DNA of 64,000 bases from the NCBI GenBank assembly GCA_037954665.1, contig JBBMOL010000066.1:1302001-1366000 (forward strand), given 5' to 3'. The translations under genes and the position numbers were made by a program. The notes beneath the pieces are model-generated. The model worked only from the letters and a program-made list of their open reading frames with translations. It was not told the origin of the DNA and did no database searches. This document shows, piece by piece, positions 22,391 through 34,675 of the stretch (within the stretch, counting starts at the first letter, position 1; each line of letters opens with the position of its first letter). Origin of the DNA: Laguncularia racemosa. Taxonomy: Eukaryota > Streptophyta > Magnoliopsida > Myrtales > Combretaceae.

Positions 22391-22900
22391 TCAATAGATG
22401 TTTGGTGATGGGATTGACATAGATATTAGGTTTGGAGTTAGTATGGGTATTGAGCAATGTTGTTGTTCGAAGCTAGTGTCAAAGACACTTCAGCATGTTT
22501 TTAAAAGCAGTGTTCGATGGAGATCGGTGGTTTGAAGGTTGGTTTTATAAAGTAGCAGAGAATGCGTTGTAGGTGTTTGATAAGATGGGTGAGAAGGATT
22601 TGGTAGCATTGAAGTTTTTGATTGGTGGGTATACTTAGAATGGTTGTGTAGGATAGTCTAGTTGGTTTGTGCGCAAGGTATCAAGGGATTGGATATGTGT
22701 ATAAGGCATTTGACAAAACAAATGGGAGGAAATAGGTGTCGTGGAGCCCCTTCTTGATTGATGGGTATGTGTGATGCGGAGAGATTTAGACTATAAGGGA
22801 GTTGCTCGACAAAATGTCTCAAAGGAATTTAGTATTATTAGAACACCATGGTTGACACATATACTCAAAATGGGTTGTTAAATTTAAAAATGGAAGGGAG
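22391..22900 (+). pseudogene. Pentatricopeptide repeat (PPR) pseudogene fragment
   Basis: Plus-strand reading shows PPR phrasing with many stops: QVFDKMGEKDLVALKFLIGG-like text at 22574-22635 (here preceded by TAG), a second broken unit at 22680-22830, and MVDTYTQNGLLNLKM at 22848-22892. PLS-class PPR proteins bind organellar RNA, usually for C-to-U editing. At least six stops in about 500 bases and no surrounding exons make this a relic, perhaps of the same origin as the PPR fragments at 50.7-52.8 kb. Confidence 0.5.
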
Positions 22901-23069
22901 CAGGATTGAGTCAACAGAGTTTGTCACTCTTTCAAGGGCAGAGAAAGTCACATGTTACGACAGCGAGTTTGAAGCTAATAGAGGCTCACGGCCTAATTGT
23001 ATTTCAGTTAACAGAGATAAAAAGAAAGTGGTAGTCCGCATGATTTATGTACACAGACTGGGCTAAAGA

Positions 23070-23235
23070 CTAATATATATATATATATATATATATATAG
23101 ATATAGATATAGAGCAGAAACACCAGTTCGTGAAGCTTAAGTGTGAACCGGGATTTAAAAAAAAAATAAAAAAATAATACACATTCAGTTAAAAAAAAAA
23201 AAAAGAAGAAGAAAGAGAGAGAGAGAGAGAGCAAT
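23070..23235. repeat. Simple-sequence cluster: (TA)n, A-runs, (GA)n
   Basis: (AT)n at 23072-23098, A-rich runs at 23157-23202 and (GA)n at 23213-23232. The minus ORF at 23070-23375 is just this simple sequence translated. Confidence 0.85.
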
Positions 23236-23489
23236 CGAAATAAAGTAAAGAAGAACTCAATCATATCGGGCAGAATCATCCAAACTTTCAAAGAAAATAC
23301 ACACTCAGAAATCAAGTGACAAAGCGACAAAAGCCAAGATATATATATCTTCAGCAATAGTAATGAAATTTTCATACCTGTCGGTTTTGGTTTTCCTTAA
23401 CCGTGACAGCTTTGATCTGCTTTTTTGCTCCGATTTCTTGGCTCTTTAGTCCTGCTCTTCAAACGCTGGTCTTCAAATTTCTGTTTCGA

Positions 23490-24010
23490 CCTCTAATGCA
23501 TATTGGTAGAAGAAGAATGTGAGCAAAGGCGTAAATGAAGAGATGAAGATTAAAAGTGTATGAAGGTGGTGCACCGCTGCCAGTAAGGACTTGCTCGAGC
23601 AACTAGAATGTCCTCTGATAACGAGTGAACATGGATGATGTGTCCAACCCAATTATCATAGTCACACTTTGTTACCACTTGAACACCAAGTTGGCTAAGA
23701 GCTGGATAATAGAGGAAATAGAGACTGAAAGTATATAAAAATAGTATGTATGAAGGTTGAAAATGTGTTATAATGGAAGGATGGGGATTAGAAGTATATG
23801 GTGATAATGCACTCTATCCAGCAAGGACTTATGGTAATGAACGGAGCTCAACAATAGCAAAACTAGCAATTGTTAGAGCTTGCTCTAGCAACTGTAATGT
23901 ATTGCAAAAATGAATGAACGCCTAGTTCAATCTAAGTAACACAGTCACTCTTATTGCTGCCTAAAGACCAAGCTGACCAAGAGTTAGGCTAGAGAAGAAT
24001 GTGGAGGTTG
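23490..24010. repeat. Two-copy imperfect tandem repeat (about 250-300 bp units)
   Basis: Two neighbouring blocks (about 23500-23720 and 23760-24000) share an ordered series of phrases. These are cagtaaggactt/cagcaaggactt, gcaactagaatgt/gcaactgtaatgt, cagtcactctta-like text, accaagttggctaagagctgg/accaagctgaccaagagtta, and a repeated atagaggaaatag/gagaagaatgtgg end. Order and spacing are kept, so this is an old duplication. Function unknown. Confidence 0.5.
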
Positions 24011-25455
24011 TGAAAGGAAATACAAAGAAGAAAAGAGAATTTTATGGGGGTCTCAAACGTGTGAATGGATATATGAGAAACCTGAAGAAGCAGTAAGAAA
24101 AAAGGAAACGAATGACAGAAATATTAAGTATAGGTATTTGCCGAAAACAGCAATGGCAGGGATGAAATGAGCTTAAATATGATGTTGAGGATGAGGTTAT
24201 AAGGACATGAGACTCCTCATTAGTGACACTTTTCCAAAGTTTGTTATGAGGAATATTCTTCTAGGATAGATTTTGTTTTTATCCTGACGAAGTGTGCTGA
24301 TGATGAGTATGACAGCTAAGCAGGAAAGGCTGAGGTGTATTGGTATCAATAGGTTTTGCAAGACAATAAAATATTATGGGTTTATTCTTGGCTGGAAAAT
24401 GCATCGGAAAGAGCTTTATAAAATGTTGAAGAAATTCATGCAAAATGCAAATTAAAGGTGCAAGGAAAAGTACAAGGAAGAATAAATATATGGTCATTTG
24501 CTAGAGGGGAATAATAGAAAAAATGTTCATTATTGTACCATGCAGCTACTAGATAATGACAGATCCCCAAGTCCATTATATGGAATATTCCCAATTTCCA
24601 GTGATTAAATGTTTGTTGAAGTCCAAAGGAAGATTATCAAATTATAGAGGGGTCAATGCGTATGCATTCTGAGAGCTACACAAACATATATGTATTATCT
24701 CTACATCTTGTTTCATTTTGTGTATGAGGTGATATATTATTGAGAGCTTCATTACGATGGTGTGAAGAATAGGCCTTACATTTTCAATCCAATAGCAGTT
24801 ATAATTTAAAGTATGTGTTCATCGGTTTGGGGTATAAATTGCAGTGTACTATGGAGGTACAGACTAGGTGGCATTTTTTTTTTTTATTTAAACGTGACCG
24901 ACTTAAAAATGAGTGAACATGGGTAGAAGCAATGTTGCTCAACAATGTTTATTGATGTGCTACTCCATATAAAGAAGCCTTTCTACAAAAATCCCAATCC
25001 CAAGAAAGAAAGTGGGAATATTGGCTTGGTCCATCCCTTCGTAGAGCACAAAAAAGATCTATAAGCAAATAAATAGATTAATTCAAGGGCGACGAGACTA
25101 AGGAGCTGCTTCAAAGCCCGATGCAATTCAAATTATTAGTCATTCGCCCCAAAAATAGGGTACTTCCCGGCCTCTCCTAGAAGGAAATTCTTTTTACAGG
25201 TGTCAAAGCCTTAAGAGGAAGGCCAATTCCTCGCATGTTTTGCAGCTAAAATGTCAATGGTAGCAAGTAAAGTATGGAGTAATGAATTCTTATTCAGATT
25301 TCTTTACGTGAATGAAGAGTATATTCACAATGGGCAGAGAGCTTACAAGCTGTGTATGGGTGGGGTTTTACATATTGAATGATGAGTTCTATTCCATACT
25401 GTATTTTCATGTTGTTGATCAAGGATATTCATTTCTAAGGCAAGGGTTATTTCAA

Positions 25456-25486
<31 letters not shown>

Positions 25487-26600
25487 AAAGTACATGAATT
25501 TTTCTTTTGGGACAATTTGTTATATGGAATATGTTAAATTGTCTCAAGAATGTGGGTAGCATCTCAAAGACTTAGGGAAATTCCCGAAAGTTCAAGGTCC
25601 TTTGCAATCAATTTGGGTCACAAACACTGGTTGAATGGAACATAAAGCCACAGAGGCGAGATGGTGATTGCTTTATTATACAGGAACTAATTATTTGGGA
25701 CAATCATGGTCCAAGCAATGTTTACATCCTTATGTCAATTAAAGCATTGTCATGCCGCTATGATTGAAGCAGCCTATAGTTTACCATTGAACAAGCATTT
25801 TCCTTTGCATATTTGTGAGCCAATGAAGACAGCTATGGTCATATGTGAGTAGCTATTTGTGCTTTATTGGAAATGAATCAGCACTACAGACATGACTCTA
25901 CTACACTAGTGTCAACCCCGCAAGAAGAGTAATTTATGAGAAAGGCAATACAATTTAGATTATCCCAGGCAACGTACGCAATTAAAGGATGCTGCAAATT
26001 TGTACATTAATAAAATATTAAATTACCTTGCAGTGTGGTGCTAAGTTGTATATTATAACTCACCAAGAAGTGAAATCTTTAATTATGTAAACACATTTGG
26101 CAGTAGTGCAACTATTATGAAGTACACAAGCATCAGACAGCGGCTTAGCCACACAAAAGACTTATTTAATGTCCAAACCTCTTCGATACTGTTCAAAGGA
26201 CTTTGGCCAAGAAGCAAAAATGAAGAGGACTAAATTCAATTTATAGACTTTTAACTTAGTATATAAATGAATTTAACTCTTTAGGCCGAGATGACAAGGC
26301 TTAGAGAATTAACAAGCCCATGTATTTAGGAATGATTATAGGAGATTTGGTAAGGTGGATTGGAGTAAGGCCCATTGGATCGGCTAATCCAATATAGACA
26401 TTTTTTAATATGGTTCATGCATTAGAGGTCTTCAATAGGTCTAGGCTCTTAAGAAGCCTATGTGAGGATCCATTCATTTATAACCATCGATCGATATTAC
26501 CATATGATGGATAAGATTTATGATCAAGTTCTATAAATACTCAAGACATCTTTATTTAAGAGGGGAAAATTTGGAGAGGAATGTTATTACTTTACTAAAT
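24011..26600. other. Intergenic DNA without recognised genes
   Basis: No convincing ORF. An (AT)n run sits at 25464-25488. At 26250-26600 the text (ataaatactcaagac, TATA-like) resembles a decayed LTR end but no partner or boundaries were found. Confidence 0.45.
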
Positions 26601-26799
26601 TGTTTTCTCAAACTAAAATTTATTAAAAAACATCTATTTGTCACTAAAGCACTTAAGCCTAATTGAAATTTCCTACTCCTCCTTCTCATCCTATTCACCT
26701 TGCTTATCTTTATACGTGTCACTTCTCTCCTTTAGCTATGTATAATGCTTTTGCACTCAGTATGCACATGATCCCCATATTTGAACCTATACACTTACA

Positions 26800-27178
26800 C
26801 AAACAATCCTTGTTTGCATGGTAGAACAAAACAATAGTATTGACATTCATTTTGTTCATGTTCACATTAGTTCTAGATTGCTTATTCCTATTTATGTGCA
26901 ATCAAAGTTCCAACTTGCTGACTCTTTAACTAAAGCTTTTTGCGATTAAAGGGTTTAACTTTTATGTTCCAAGTTGGGCCTTTAAGAGGCTCCAACTTGA
27001 GAGGAATGCTAAGAATATGTGTTTATTTATAACATGTGCCATTTTTCTATTATGCCACATGTCTTTAGAAGATTGCTTGAGTTAGTTATAATAGTTGTAC
27101 AAGCTAGTTTTTGTATAAATAGCCTAGTGTTGTATTCAAAGGAACTAACTGAACAAAATAGAATTCTATAGAAATATC
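26800..27178 (+). mobile_element. Old Ty1/copia remnant: RNase H tail plus start of its 3' LTR
   Basis: Readable copia RNase H C-terminus: NPCLHGRTK at about 26808, DIHFVHVHISSRLLIPIYVQ at 26849-26908, then KFQLADSLTKAF to 26942. A decayed tail ends in a purine-rich cttgagaggaa (26996-27006). The LTR appears to start at 27007 (tgctaagaatatg), with tataaatagcc at 27113. It is interrupted at 27178 by the younger copia element and resumes at 32102-32126. The rest of this element is missing upstream. Confidence 0.65.
27174..27178. repeat. Target site duplication (left) of the copia element
   Basis: ATATC before the LTR at 27179, repeated at 32097-32101. Confidence 0.85.
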
Positions 27179-27430
27179 TATAGAGATGACATGTATAGGA
27201 TTACATCAAAAAGGTCCACATTAGATTATTTAAATGTACAACTGTAATACATGTGTCAAATTACCAGTGGATGTTTACTTAGTTAAGTTAGTTGATGTAT
27301 GACTATAAGTATAAAGAAATGAATGAAAACATAGCAGCTTTTCAACCGGAAAATCTTGTTCTTCTTGAATACAATTTGTCACAATTTCCTTTCATTCTCA
27401 ATTTTCATTTTCTAATATGGAATTCTAATA
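27179..27430 (+). repeat. 5' LTR of the copia element
   Basis: Aligned end to end with 31844-32096. First dinucleotide mutated to TA, last dinucleotide TA instead of CA. Confidence 0.88.
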
Positions 27431-27442
27431 TGGTATTAGAGC
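27431..27442 (+). other. Primer binding site, initiator-Met type
   Basis: TGGTATTAGAGC directly follows the LTR, one base from the common Met primer site. Confidence 0.85.
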
Positions 27443-27548
27443 GGGTTGTGAGAGTGTTTCTTGATTCTGTTTAATTGATTCTTGGTTCAGATTGATTACT
27501 AGAGTTAGTGTTTTTCTTGGAAGTTAAATTTTTGTATCTAGGTTGAAG

Positions 27549-28410
27549 ATGAACAGCACATATGCAAATATCATGGATCCTTTTTATCTCTTAGGGTCAG
27601 ATAGTTTGGGAATGTCAATTGGCAATTTGATCTTTAATGGTAGTAACTATCTTTCATGGAGCAAGTCTGTGAAGTTAGGACTTGGGGCGAAGATGAAGAT
27701 CGGTTTCATAGATGGATCAATCCAAAAGCTTGTTGATACATCTTCGGATTTGATCAAGTGGAACAGATGTGACTATGTGGTGAGGTGCTGGTTGTTGAAT
27801 TCCATGAACATAGATTTAGCGTAAATTTTTTTGTATACAAAGTAAACCTTTGAGCTATGGAAGGAGGTTAATGATCTTTCAAATTCAAAATGAAATAGCA
27901 AATCTTAGACAACATAATAAGATGGTTAGCGTATATTTTAATAAATCAAAGCACTATTGGGACAAATTACACGAGTTACATTCATTTCCTAGCTGTGAAT
28001 GCAGAAGATTAGATCTTTGTACTTATGCATTTAAAAATAGAGTTCTAGAATATGAATCTCATAGCAAGTTGATTCAATTTTTAATGGGACTCAATCATGC
28101 GTATGAAGGGATCGGGAATCGAATTCTTGCCACAGATTCTTTTCCGTCTATTAATAGAGCCTATTATCCGGTACAATAGGTGGAGAAACAAAGATAAGTC
28201 ATTGGAATATTGGGTTATGATGTAGAGGTTTCAACTTTTGTTTCAAAAAAATTTGTGGCACCCAATAATAATAATATTAGTCAAGTTGTTGACAAAAGAA
28301 AATTTAAAAAGGACTTATTTTGCAAGTATTGCAAAGGGGAAGGTCATACTGTGGATACTTGCTTCCAGCTAGTGGGGTATCCGGGATGGTGCAAGGGAAA
28401 AAAAGACTAA
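27549..28410 (+). pseudogene. Copia Gag pseudogene
   Basis: Three stop-free pieces in plus orientation. The N-terminal region has NLIFNGSNYLSWSKSVKLGL (27624-27680), a typical copia gag start. The middle part (27850-28179) has MVSVYFNKSKHYWDKLHEL and FLMGLNHAYEGI. A CCHC zinc knuckle lies at about 28318-28362 (FCKYCKGEGHTVDTC). Stops at 27822, 28177 and a frameshift break the frame. Gag forms the particle that packages element RNA. Confidence 0.8.
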
Positions 28411-28559
28411 CTCAAGCGGAAAACCATCTGCTGCAAATTATTGCAATAATGTGCTTGAGACTCCATTTAATGAGCAAAACTCCATTGCAGCAATCATGGA
28501 TCAAAAGCCAATTGATAAGTAATTTTTCTAAAGCATTTGTCAAGAGGTCTTTAAGATGA

Positions 28560-30120
28560 TGAGGGATAAGGATGAAGGACCTGTTGTTGTGAATGTTGCT
28601 CATGCAGGTAACTATATACTTGAACATCCTTCCTATTATATTAATTCAGTTAGAAATAAATTAGCTCTTTAGATAGTTGTTGTAGGGGCTTCTGATCACA
28701 TGACATCATGCTATGTAATACTTTATGACGTTCAAAAGTTACCAATTCCAGTTCAAATTAGATAACCTGATGGAAGTTCATTAAGCACTCAAAATGTAGG
28801 AAAAGTAAAATTGACAAAACACCTGACTATAGAACATGTTCTATTTGTCCCTAAATTTTCTTATAGTCTTTTATCAGTTCAAAAACTACTTAGAGATCAT
28901 TCATTACAAGCAATATTTGATCCATTTACACGTAAATTCCAGGACCTGAGATTTAGAAATGTTGTGGCTTCGGCCAGGTCAACAAATGGGCTATATGTAC
29001 TTGAATTTGACCAGTCCAAGGAAGCCGATGTTACAACTCATTCCTATAATTCTGATGTAGAAAACTTGAACACAGTCCATTCATTTGATACATAAGCATT
29101 TAGGACATACTTCTATATCTAAGTTACAACACTTGGAGATGTGTAAACATTTAGATTTCGATAATTTCCTATGTAATACATGTCATGAATCAAAGTTTCA
29201 TAGATTGCCTTTTTTTTTTTAAATCTCAACTTCTACTTCTTTTACATTTGAATTACTTCATATAGATGTTTGAGGTTCTTATAGAGTTACTTCTTTAGAT
29301 GGTGCAAGTTTTTTCCTAATTGATGATTACACTTGGGTTACTTGGACATACTTACTTCACCATAAACATCAAACACCTTCAATTCTAGAATAATTCTTCA
29401 AATATGTCAAAAATCATTTTTCAATTACTCCAAAAACTATCAGAATAGATCATGGAGGAGAATTTATCTCTAAAAGTTGTCAAGACTTGTTTCAAAACCT
29501 TGGAATATTACATCAAAGAACTATTCCTTATACACTACAGCAAAATGGAAAAGTGGGAAGGAAGCATAGATATCTATTAGAGACTTCAACAGCTTTTAGA
29601 ATACATGCCAATTTACTAAAAGACTTTTGGGGTGAGTGTGTACTTACTACTGCATTCCTAATAAACAAAATGCCAATGTCTAATTTAGGATGGAAATCAC
29701 CATATGAAATGCTTTTTCATAAACCACCTAATATGATAATCTTAAGGTAATGGGTTGCCTATGTTATATTGCAAAAATTATGCTAAATCCTGATAAGTTT
29801 GATCCTAAAGGAATAAGATGTGTATTCCTTAGTTATGTAAATGGTCAAAAGGGTATAAGGTTTACAATATCTCTACTAAACAAATAATGATGAGTAAAGA
29901 TGTTGGATTTTTGAAGATATCTTTCCTTTTAGAGATGATTCTTCTATCAAATCTTATCCTATTAGTCCTATATTATCTAAAAATCCTGTTTTGTTTGAAA
30001 TAGCTCCAAGCTTTAATTTAGATGAGCTAATGACAACATAATCACAAATTTCTTCTGAAATTTTCCCAGTATTATTGATCCTTTATCCCTTGTTCAACCA
30101 AATAATAATACATCTTCTGT
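28560..30120 (+). pseudogene. Copia protease and integrase pseudogene
   Basis: The protease core is at about 28670-28720 as VVVGASDHMTSCY, where the expected catalytic Asp position is Val. A pre-integrase region follows (28811-29095; HVLFVPKFSYSLLSVQKLL), then zinc-binding residues across 29090-29200 (HKHLGHTSIS-like, CNTCHESK). The integrase core has LHIDV/GSYRVTSLDG near 29260-29300, DHGGEFISKSC at 29450-29475 and the AFRIHANLLKDFWGECVLTT stretch at 29595. At least three stops and shifts occur, so neither enzyme can be made. Confidence 0.75.
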
Positions 30121-30319
30121 TCTTAGAAGGTCTTCTAGAACAAAAACATCTCTTCCTAGTTTTAATATTTTGTGCATTTAGCTAAATCTGTAGGGGTTGC
30201 CGACTCGACTACACCATCACAGATCACATACCACACTCCTTATCCTTTATTTGACAGCTAATTATATAACAAATATCCCATCGAATTCATTGCTTCATCA
30301 GCTAATGTTTTAACTACAA

Positions 30320-31270
30320 AAGAGCTAGTTTATTACTCTCAAGCAATTAAGGAAAAGGAATGGATTCAAGCGATGGAATAAGAGCTTATTGCTCTTGAAT
30401 CCAATGACACTTGGGAACTTACTTCTCTACCTAAGGGAAAGAAAGCTATTAGATGTGAATGGGTATATAAAATAAAATATAGACTAGATGGAAGTGTGGA
30501 AAGGCACAAAACAAGGTTAGTTGTGAAGGGTTATACACAAATTACTGATTAGGATTTCCATGATACATTCTCCCTAGTTGTGAAACTAATCATTGTTAGA
30601 ATTGTATTGGCTATTTCTATTGCATATTCATAGCCTTTACATCATATTGATGTTAATAATGCACTTTTACATGGCTATATTAATGAAGAAATCTATATGG
30701 TTCCTCCTGAAGGCTATGGTAAAGCATGAAATAATCAAGTTTGCACGTTGAAAAAATTGTTGGATGGTCTCAAGCAAGCCTCTCAACAATGGAATGTAGA
30801 GATATCAAAGTTTTTTATGTCTCTTAGATTCTCTCAATCCAAACATGATTATTCTCTATTTACACAACAAACAACTATTGGTTTTGTTGTGGTTCTTCTT
30901 TATGTAGATGATATTTGATGATGATTGTATTTTTAATTTGAAGAAAAAAAACTAGATGAGGTGTTTACTATAAAGGATTTGGGAAAGGTGAGATGTTTCC
31001 TTGGATTGGAAATTTACAGGACTGATAATGGTTGCTTGATTAATCAAAGAAAATTGTTGTTAGATATATTGGAAGAAGCTAGCCTTACTGCTACAAAGTT
31101 AACCAAGACACCATTTCCTTCTAGACTTAAATTAAATCATGAAGATGGAGAATTACTTGAGAATCCAACTTCATTTCAACGACTAGTTGGTAGATTGTCA
31201 TATCTCAACTTCACAAGACTTGACACTAGCTTTGTAGTTCATCATTTGAGTACTTTTCTTGTAAAACCAT
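30320..31270 (+). pseudogene. Copia reverse transcriptase pseudogene
   Basis: Readable motifs: EWIQAME (30358) and LESNDTWELTSLPKGKKAI. Next come WVYKIKYRLDGSVERHKTRL and HHIDVNNALLHGYINEEIYM (first catalytic Asp near 30650). LKQASQQWN and VVLLYVDDI (YVDD at about 30902) follow. The second half, 30961-31272, carries VFTIKDLGKVRCFLGLEIYR. Stops are at about 30379, 30551, 30633, 30728 and 30918. Confidence 0.85.
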
Positions 31271-31272
31271 GA

Positions 31273-31838
31273 GTGCCACACACGCAAGCTGCATTACATG
31301 TTCTAAAGTATCTTAAAGGAACTATTTCTCTTGGACTCTATTATCCTGCTGCAAATGATCTTGGTTTCCATGGCTTTTCGGATTCTAATTGGGTTGCAAA
31401 TATTACGGATAGAAAATCCATTAGTGGATATTGTATCTTGCTTGGATCAACCTTAGTGTCCTGGAAGACAAAGTTGCAAAATACTGTATCAACATCTTCA
31501 ACTGAGGCAGAGTATAGGAGTCTTGCTTCTGCAACAAAGGAAATCTTATGGACATCTTATATTTTACATGATCTTCATATCCCAATTAGTTGCCTGTATC
31601 ATTACATGGTGACAACAAGTCTACGTTACTCATTGCTATCAATCCAAGTTATCATGCCAGAACAAAACATATTGACATTGATATACACTTCGTTAGAGAT
31701 TACATTCCTTCTAGTTTTATTTCTACTAAATATGTGCCTACCAGATTGCAACTTGTTGATCTATGCACCAAGTCACCGCCTAAAACACAACTTCATTTCC
31801 TAAGGTTCAACTGGGGACTTCAAGAAGCACTAACTTGA
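31273..31838 (+). pseudogene. Copia RNase H pseudogene
   Basis: TQAALHVLKYLKGTISLGLY, GFSDSNWVANITDRKSISGY (first Asp) and TVSTSSTEAEYRSLASATKE (Glu) are in one frame to about 31590. The rest (VSLHGDNKSTLLIAINPSYH, HIDIDIHFVRDYI, PTRLQLVDLCTKSP) is in the next frame, so there is a one-base shift near 31590. The domain ends at a TGA at 31836-31838 just before the purine tract. Confidence 0.85.
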
Positions 31839-31843
31839 GGGGG

Positions 31844-32096
31844 TGTAAAGATGACGTGTATAGGATTACATTAGATAGGTTCACGTTAGATTATTTAAAT
31901 GTACAATTATAATACATGTGTCGAATTACTAGTAGATGTTTACTTAGTTAAGTTAGTTGATGTATGACTATAAACATAAAGAAACTAATGAAAACAGAGC
32001 AGCTTTTTCGATTGGAAAATCTTGTTATTCTTGAATACAATTTGTCACAATTTCCTTTCATTCTCAATTTTCATTTTCTGATATGGAATTCTAACA
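31844..32096 (+). repeat. 3' LTR of the copia element
   Basis: Starts TGTAAAGATGACG and ends TTCTAACA; preceded by the purine tract. Confidence 0.92.
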
Positions 32097-32126
32097 ATAT
32101 CTTGCTCCGTTCTTCTTCTTCAACAG
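32097..32126 (+). repeat. Target duplication and remaining end of the older copia LTR
   Basis: ATATC at 32097-32101 repeats 27174-27178. The following ttgctccgttcttcttcttcaaca (ending ca at about 32126) is the expected end of the LTR that begins at 27007, giving a reconstructed LTR length of about 197 bp. Confidence 0.6.
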
Positions 32127-32575
32127 TCAATGGACATTTCATCATCTATTTTCGGTCAAGATTTCGATAAGAGGCACAAGCACAACTGTATTATGCTAAA
32201 AGGTCTTTCTCATTCAAATTAGTCATCTGATTATCGTTCATATCATTGGAGACTTCTCTGATTTGCCTAAAAGCACCTTCCTTAACCCATTATGAATTGC
32301 CAACGTCGTCTATACTTGCCATAGACTGAAATCGGTGTGGATATTATACTTCTCATTATCGAACTTCATCGATGCCGTTAGTAGAGAATTCAATACTTCC
32401 AAGAACAAAGCCAACGAACTATAATACCTTAAATCTCGAGTCACGAATTAATCCTAGAGCAAGAAAACAGCCAATAGGAAAGCAAACATCACACCACATA
32501 ATCTGGATCAATTGCTCCCATGGCCTAATCAATCGCATTTCAACCTAATCACACCACATAATTGTTATTACTATT
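32127..32575. other. Unassigned sequence between copia and gypsy elements
   Basis: About 450 bases of ordinary composition with no ORF, LTR copy or domain that I can recognise. The phrase cacaccacataat occurs twice (32491 and 32551). Confidence 0.4.
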
Positions 32576-33277
32576 ACTTGGAGTGAGTTAGTCAAGGCAC
32601 TGCAAGCAAGGTTTGGGAAGAAGGCGTATGAAGATCTAATGGCAGAACTTAAGGAATTACACCAAGTAGGAGCCCTGCAAGACTATTTAGAAGAATTTGA
32701 GCACTTAGTGACTTAGGTTAAGCTTCCAGAAGCCTACTTGATAAGCTGTTTTCTGAGTGGACTGCACCCTACCATCCAGTACCCTATACACATGTTCAAT
32801 CCCCAAACTCTGCAAGAAACCTACTCCTTGGCCAAATTACAAGAAGCAAACCTCCTCTCCACCAGCCAATACCTAAAAACTCCTCGCCTAAACACAGCAC
32901 CTAACTCACCCACCTCTTACATACCCTTTCCGTCCTACTGGACCCCAACTTACCCCAGAAACCTACCCAACACTACTATCTATAATAAGAGCCCTCAAAC
33001 ACATAATAACACCCATAAACCATCAAACTCCACTCATCCACAAACCCGACTCACTAAAAGACTTACCCCTGAAGAACTAGAGGAAAAGAGAAGGAAAAAG
33101 CAATGCTTTTGGTGTGATGAACCTTTTGGACCAGGCCATAGATGCAAAAAAAGGTTGAATATGTTACTAGTGGAAGCTGAGGAAGGCAAGGAAGACGCTG
33201 AGGAGGAAGACATTCCTCCGGAAGAAGTGGAAGTTGATTTTGCTAAGCTCACCCTCAACGTTTTGAACCAGGACTAG
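32576..33277 (+). pseudogene. Gag of the Reina-like chromovirus
   Basis: The gag domain reads ALQARFGKKAYEDLMAELKE, then LEEFEHLVT, a TAG near 32715, and SCFLSGLHPTIQYPIHMFNP. A Thr/Pro/Asn-rich linker and a CCHC-like knuckle follow (CFWCDEPFGPGHRC, about 33102-33143), then an acidic tail. The TAG at 33275-33277 separates it from protease in the same frame. The N-terminus is missing. Confidence 0.85.
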
Positions 33278-33295
33278 GGGCATCACATAAGCAGC

Positions 33296-34633
33296 ATGAA
33301 GGTGAGTGGATATTTCAAGAAAAGGAAGCTGAACATACTAATTGATACCGGCAGCTCACTAAATTTCATCGATGAGCGCTTAGCCAAGGGTCTTGGATGC
33401 TCCTTTTCTAACATACCTACTCTCAAGGTAACATTGGCCGATGGCTCCGACTTACATAGTACCAGTAAGATTTCCAGGTTCACTTGGGAAATGCAGGGAC
33501 ACGGATTTACAGCTGAGGTATATTTGTTAACCTTATCTGGCTGTGATATGATACTAGGCATACCATGGTTGAGGTCTTTGGGCACTATCCTTTGCAATTT
33601 CCGACACTTGACTATGAACTTTAAGTGGAATGGTCATGAGTGTGAGTTGGTCGCGGATAAGGAGCGGCTTAGGGCTATGAAGGCAGGAGAGTTGTCCAAA
33701 CTAATTGAAGGAAATGGAGCACGACATCTCCAATGTTGGATAGTCCAAGCTCTGAATGAAGAGGGTGAGAGGAGGACGCAACAGAAGCTGCAACCAGAGC
33801 TGTTGGATTTATTAGAAGAGTTCCACGACCTTTTTGAAGAACCACATGAGTTACCACCACATAGGGAATTTGACCATAAAATTCCTCTACAGGAAGACTC
33901 CCGGGTGGTCAACATTAGACCCTATAGACATTCCTCCATGCAAAAGACTGTCCTAGAAGATATGGTGAAGGAAATGCTCTTAAGTGGAATAATTAGACAC
34001 AGCCACAACCCTTTTTCTTCGCCAGTTGTCTTGGTAAAGAAGAAGGACAACACTTGGCGAATGTGTGTGGATTACCGTGAGCTGAACAAGCAGACTGTTA
34101 AGGATCGGTTTCCCATCCCTATTATAGAAGACCTATTCGATGAATTAAGCAGGGCTGCTTACTTTAGTAAGTCGGATTTGAGGTCCGGGTATCACCAAAT
34201 CCGGATGCACCCTGAAGATGTGTACAAGACCGCCTTTAAGACACACGAGGGGCATTATGAATTCTTGGTTATGCCATTTGGCTTGACTAACGCCCCATCC
34301 ACATTTCAGGGGCTCATAAATCAGGTTTTCAAAGCCTATCTAAGGAAATTTGTCCTAGTGTTTTTTGATGACATACTCATCTATAGTAAGAGCTTAGAGG
34401 AACATAGGGAACACTTGAAGGCAGTATTCCAGATTTTAAAGCGAGAGCAACTCTATTTGAAAAGATCCAAATGCATCTTTGGGGCTACTCAAGTAGAGTA
34501 CTTGGGGCACATTATCACGAGGGAAGGAGTAACAACTGATCCCAGGAAAATTGAGTCCATTGTCAACTGGACTGTTCCCAAGAGTTTAAGGCAGTTGAGA
34601 GGTTTCTTGGGGCTATCCGACTACTATAGATGA
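33296..34633 (+). pseudogene. Protease and reverse transcriptase of the Reina-like chromovirus
   Basis: A 445-codon open stretch. The protease has the catalytic triplet in LNILIDTGSSLNFI (about 33330) and the flap-to-C-terminal signature CDMILGIPWL (33544). RT has FSSPVVLVKKKDNTWRMCVD, FSKSDLRSGYHQIRM (first Asp), MPFGLTNAPSTFQGL, LVFFDDILIYSKS (Asp pair, about 34364) and LRQLRGFLGLSDYYR. It ends at TGA 34631-34633, where a single C-to-T change of an Arg codon would explain the stop. Catalytic residues are intact. Confidence 0.92.
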
Positions 34634-34675
34634 TTCATTAGAGGGTATAGTGTTATCACCCGACTTCTCACATTA

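Larger units (their letters stand above)
27179..32096 (+). mobile_element. Ty1/copia retrotransposon, complete in structure, decayed (4.9 kb)
   Basis: LTRs of 252 and 253 bp (27179-27430, 31844-32096), duplication ATATC, Met-type primer site right after the 5' LTR and a purine tract (acttgaggggg) right before the 3' LTR. Gene order gag, protease, integrase, RT, RNase H is the copia order. The LTRs differ at roughly 8-9% of positions by eye, so this insertion is much older than the Athila-like one. Its 5' LTR starts TA instead of TG. Gag-pol has many stops and frameshifts. It sits inside the 3' LTR of another copia element. Confidence 0.92.

Noticed and set aside
23070..23375. 101-codon minus ORF
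   Set aside because: Low-complexity product of (TA)n, A-runs and (GA)n.
33034..33258. Ser-rich minus ORF
   Set aside because: Antisense shadow of the Gag acidic tail and zinc knuckle.
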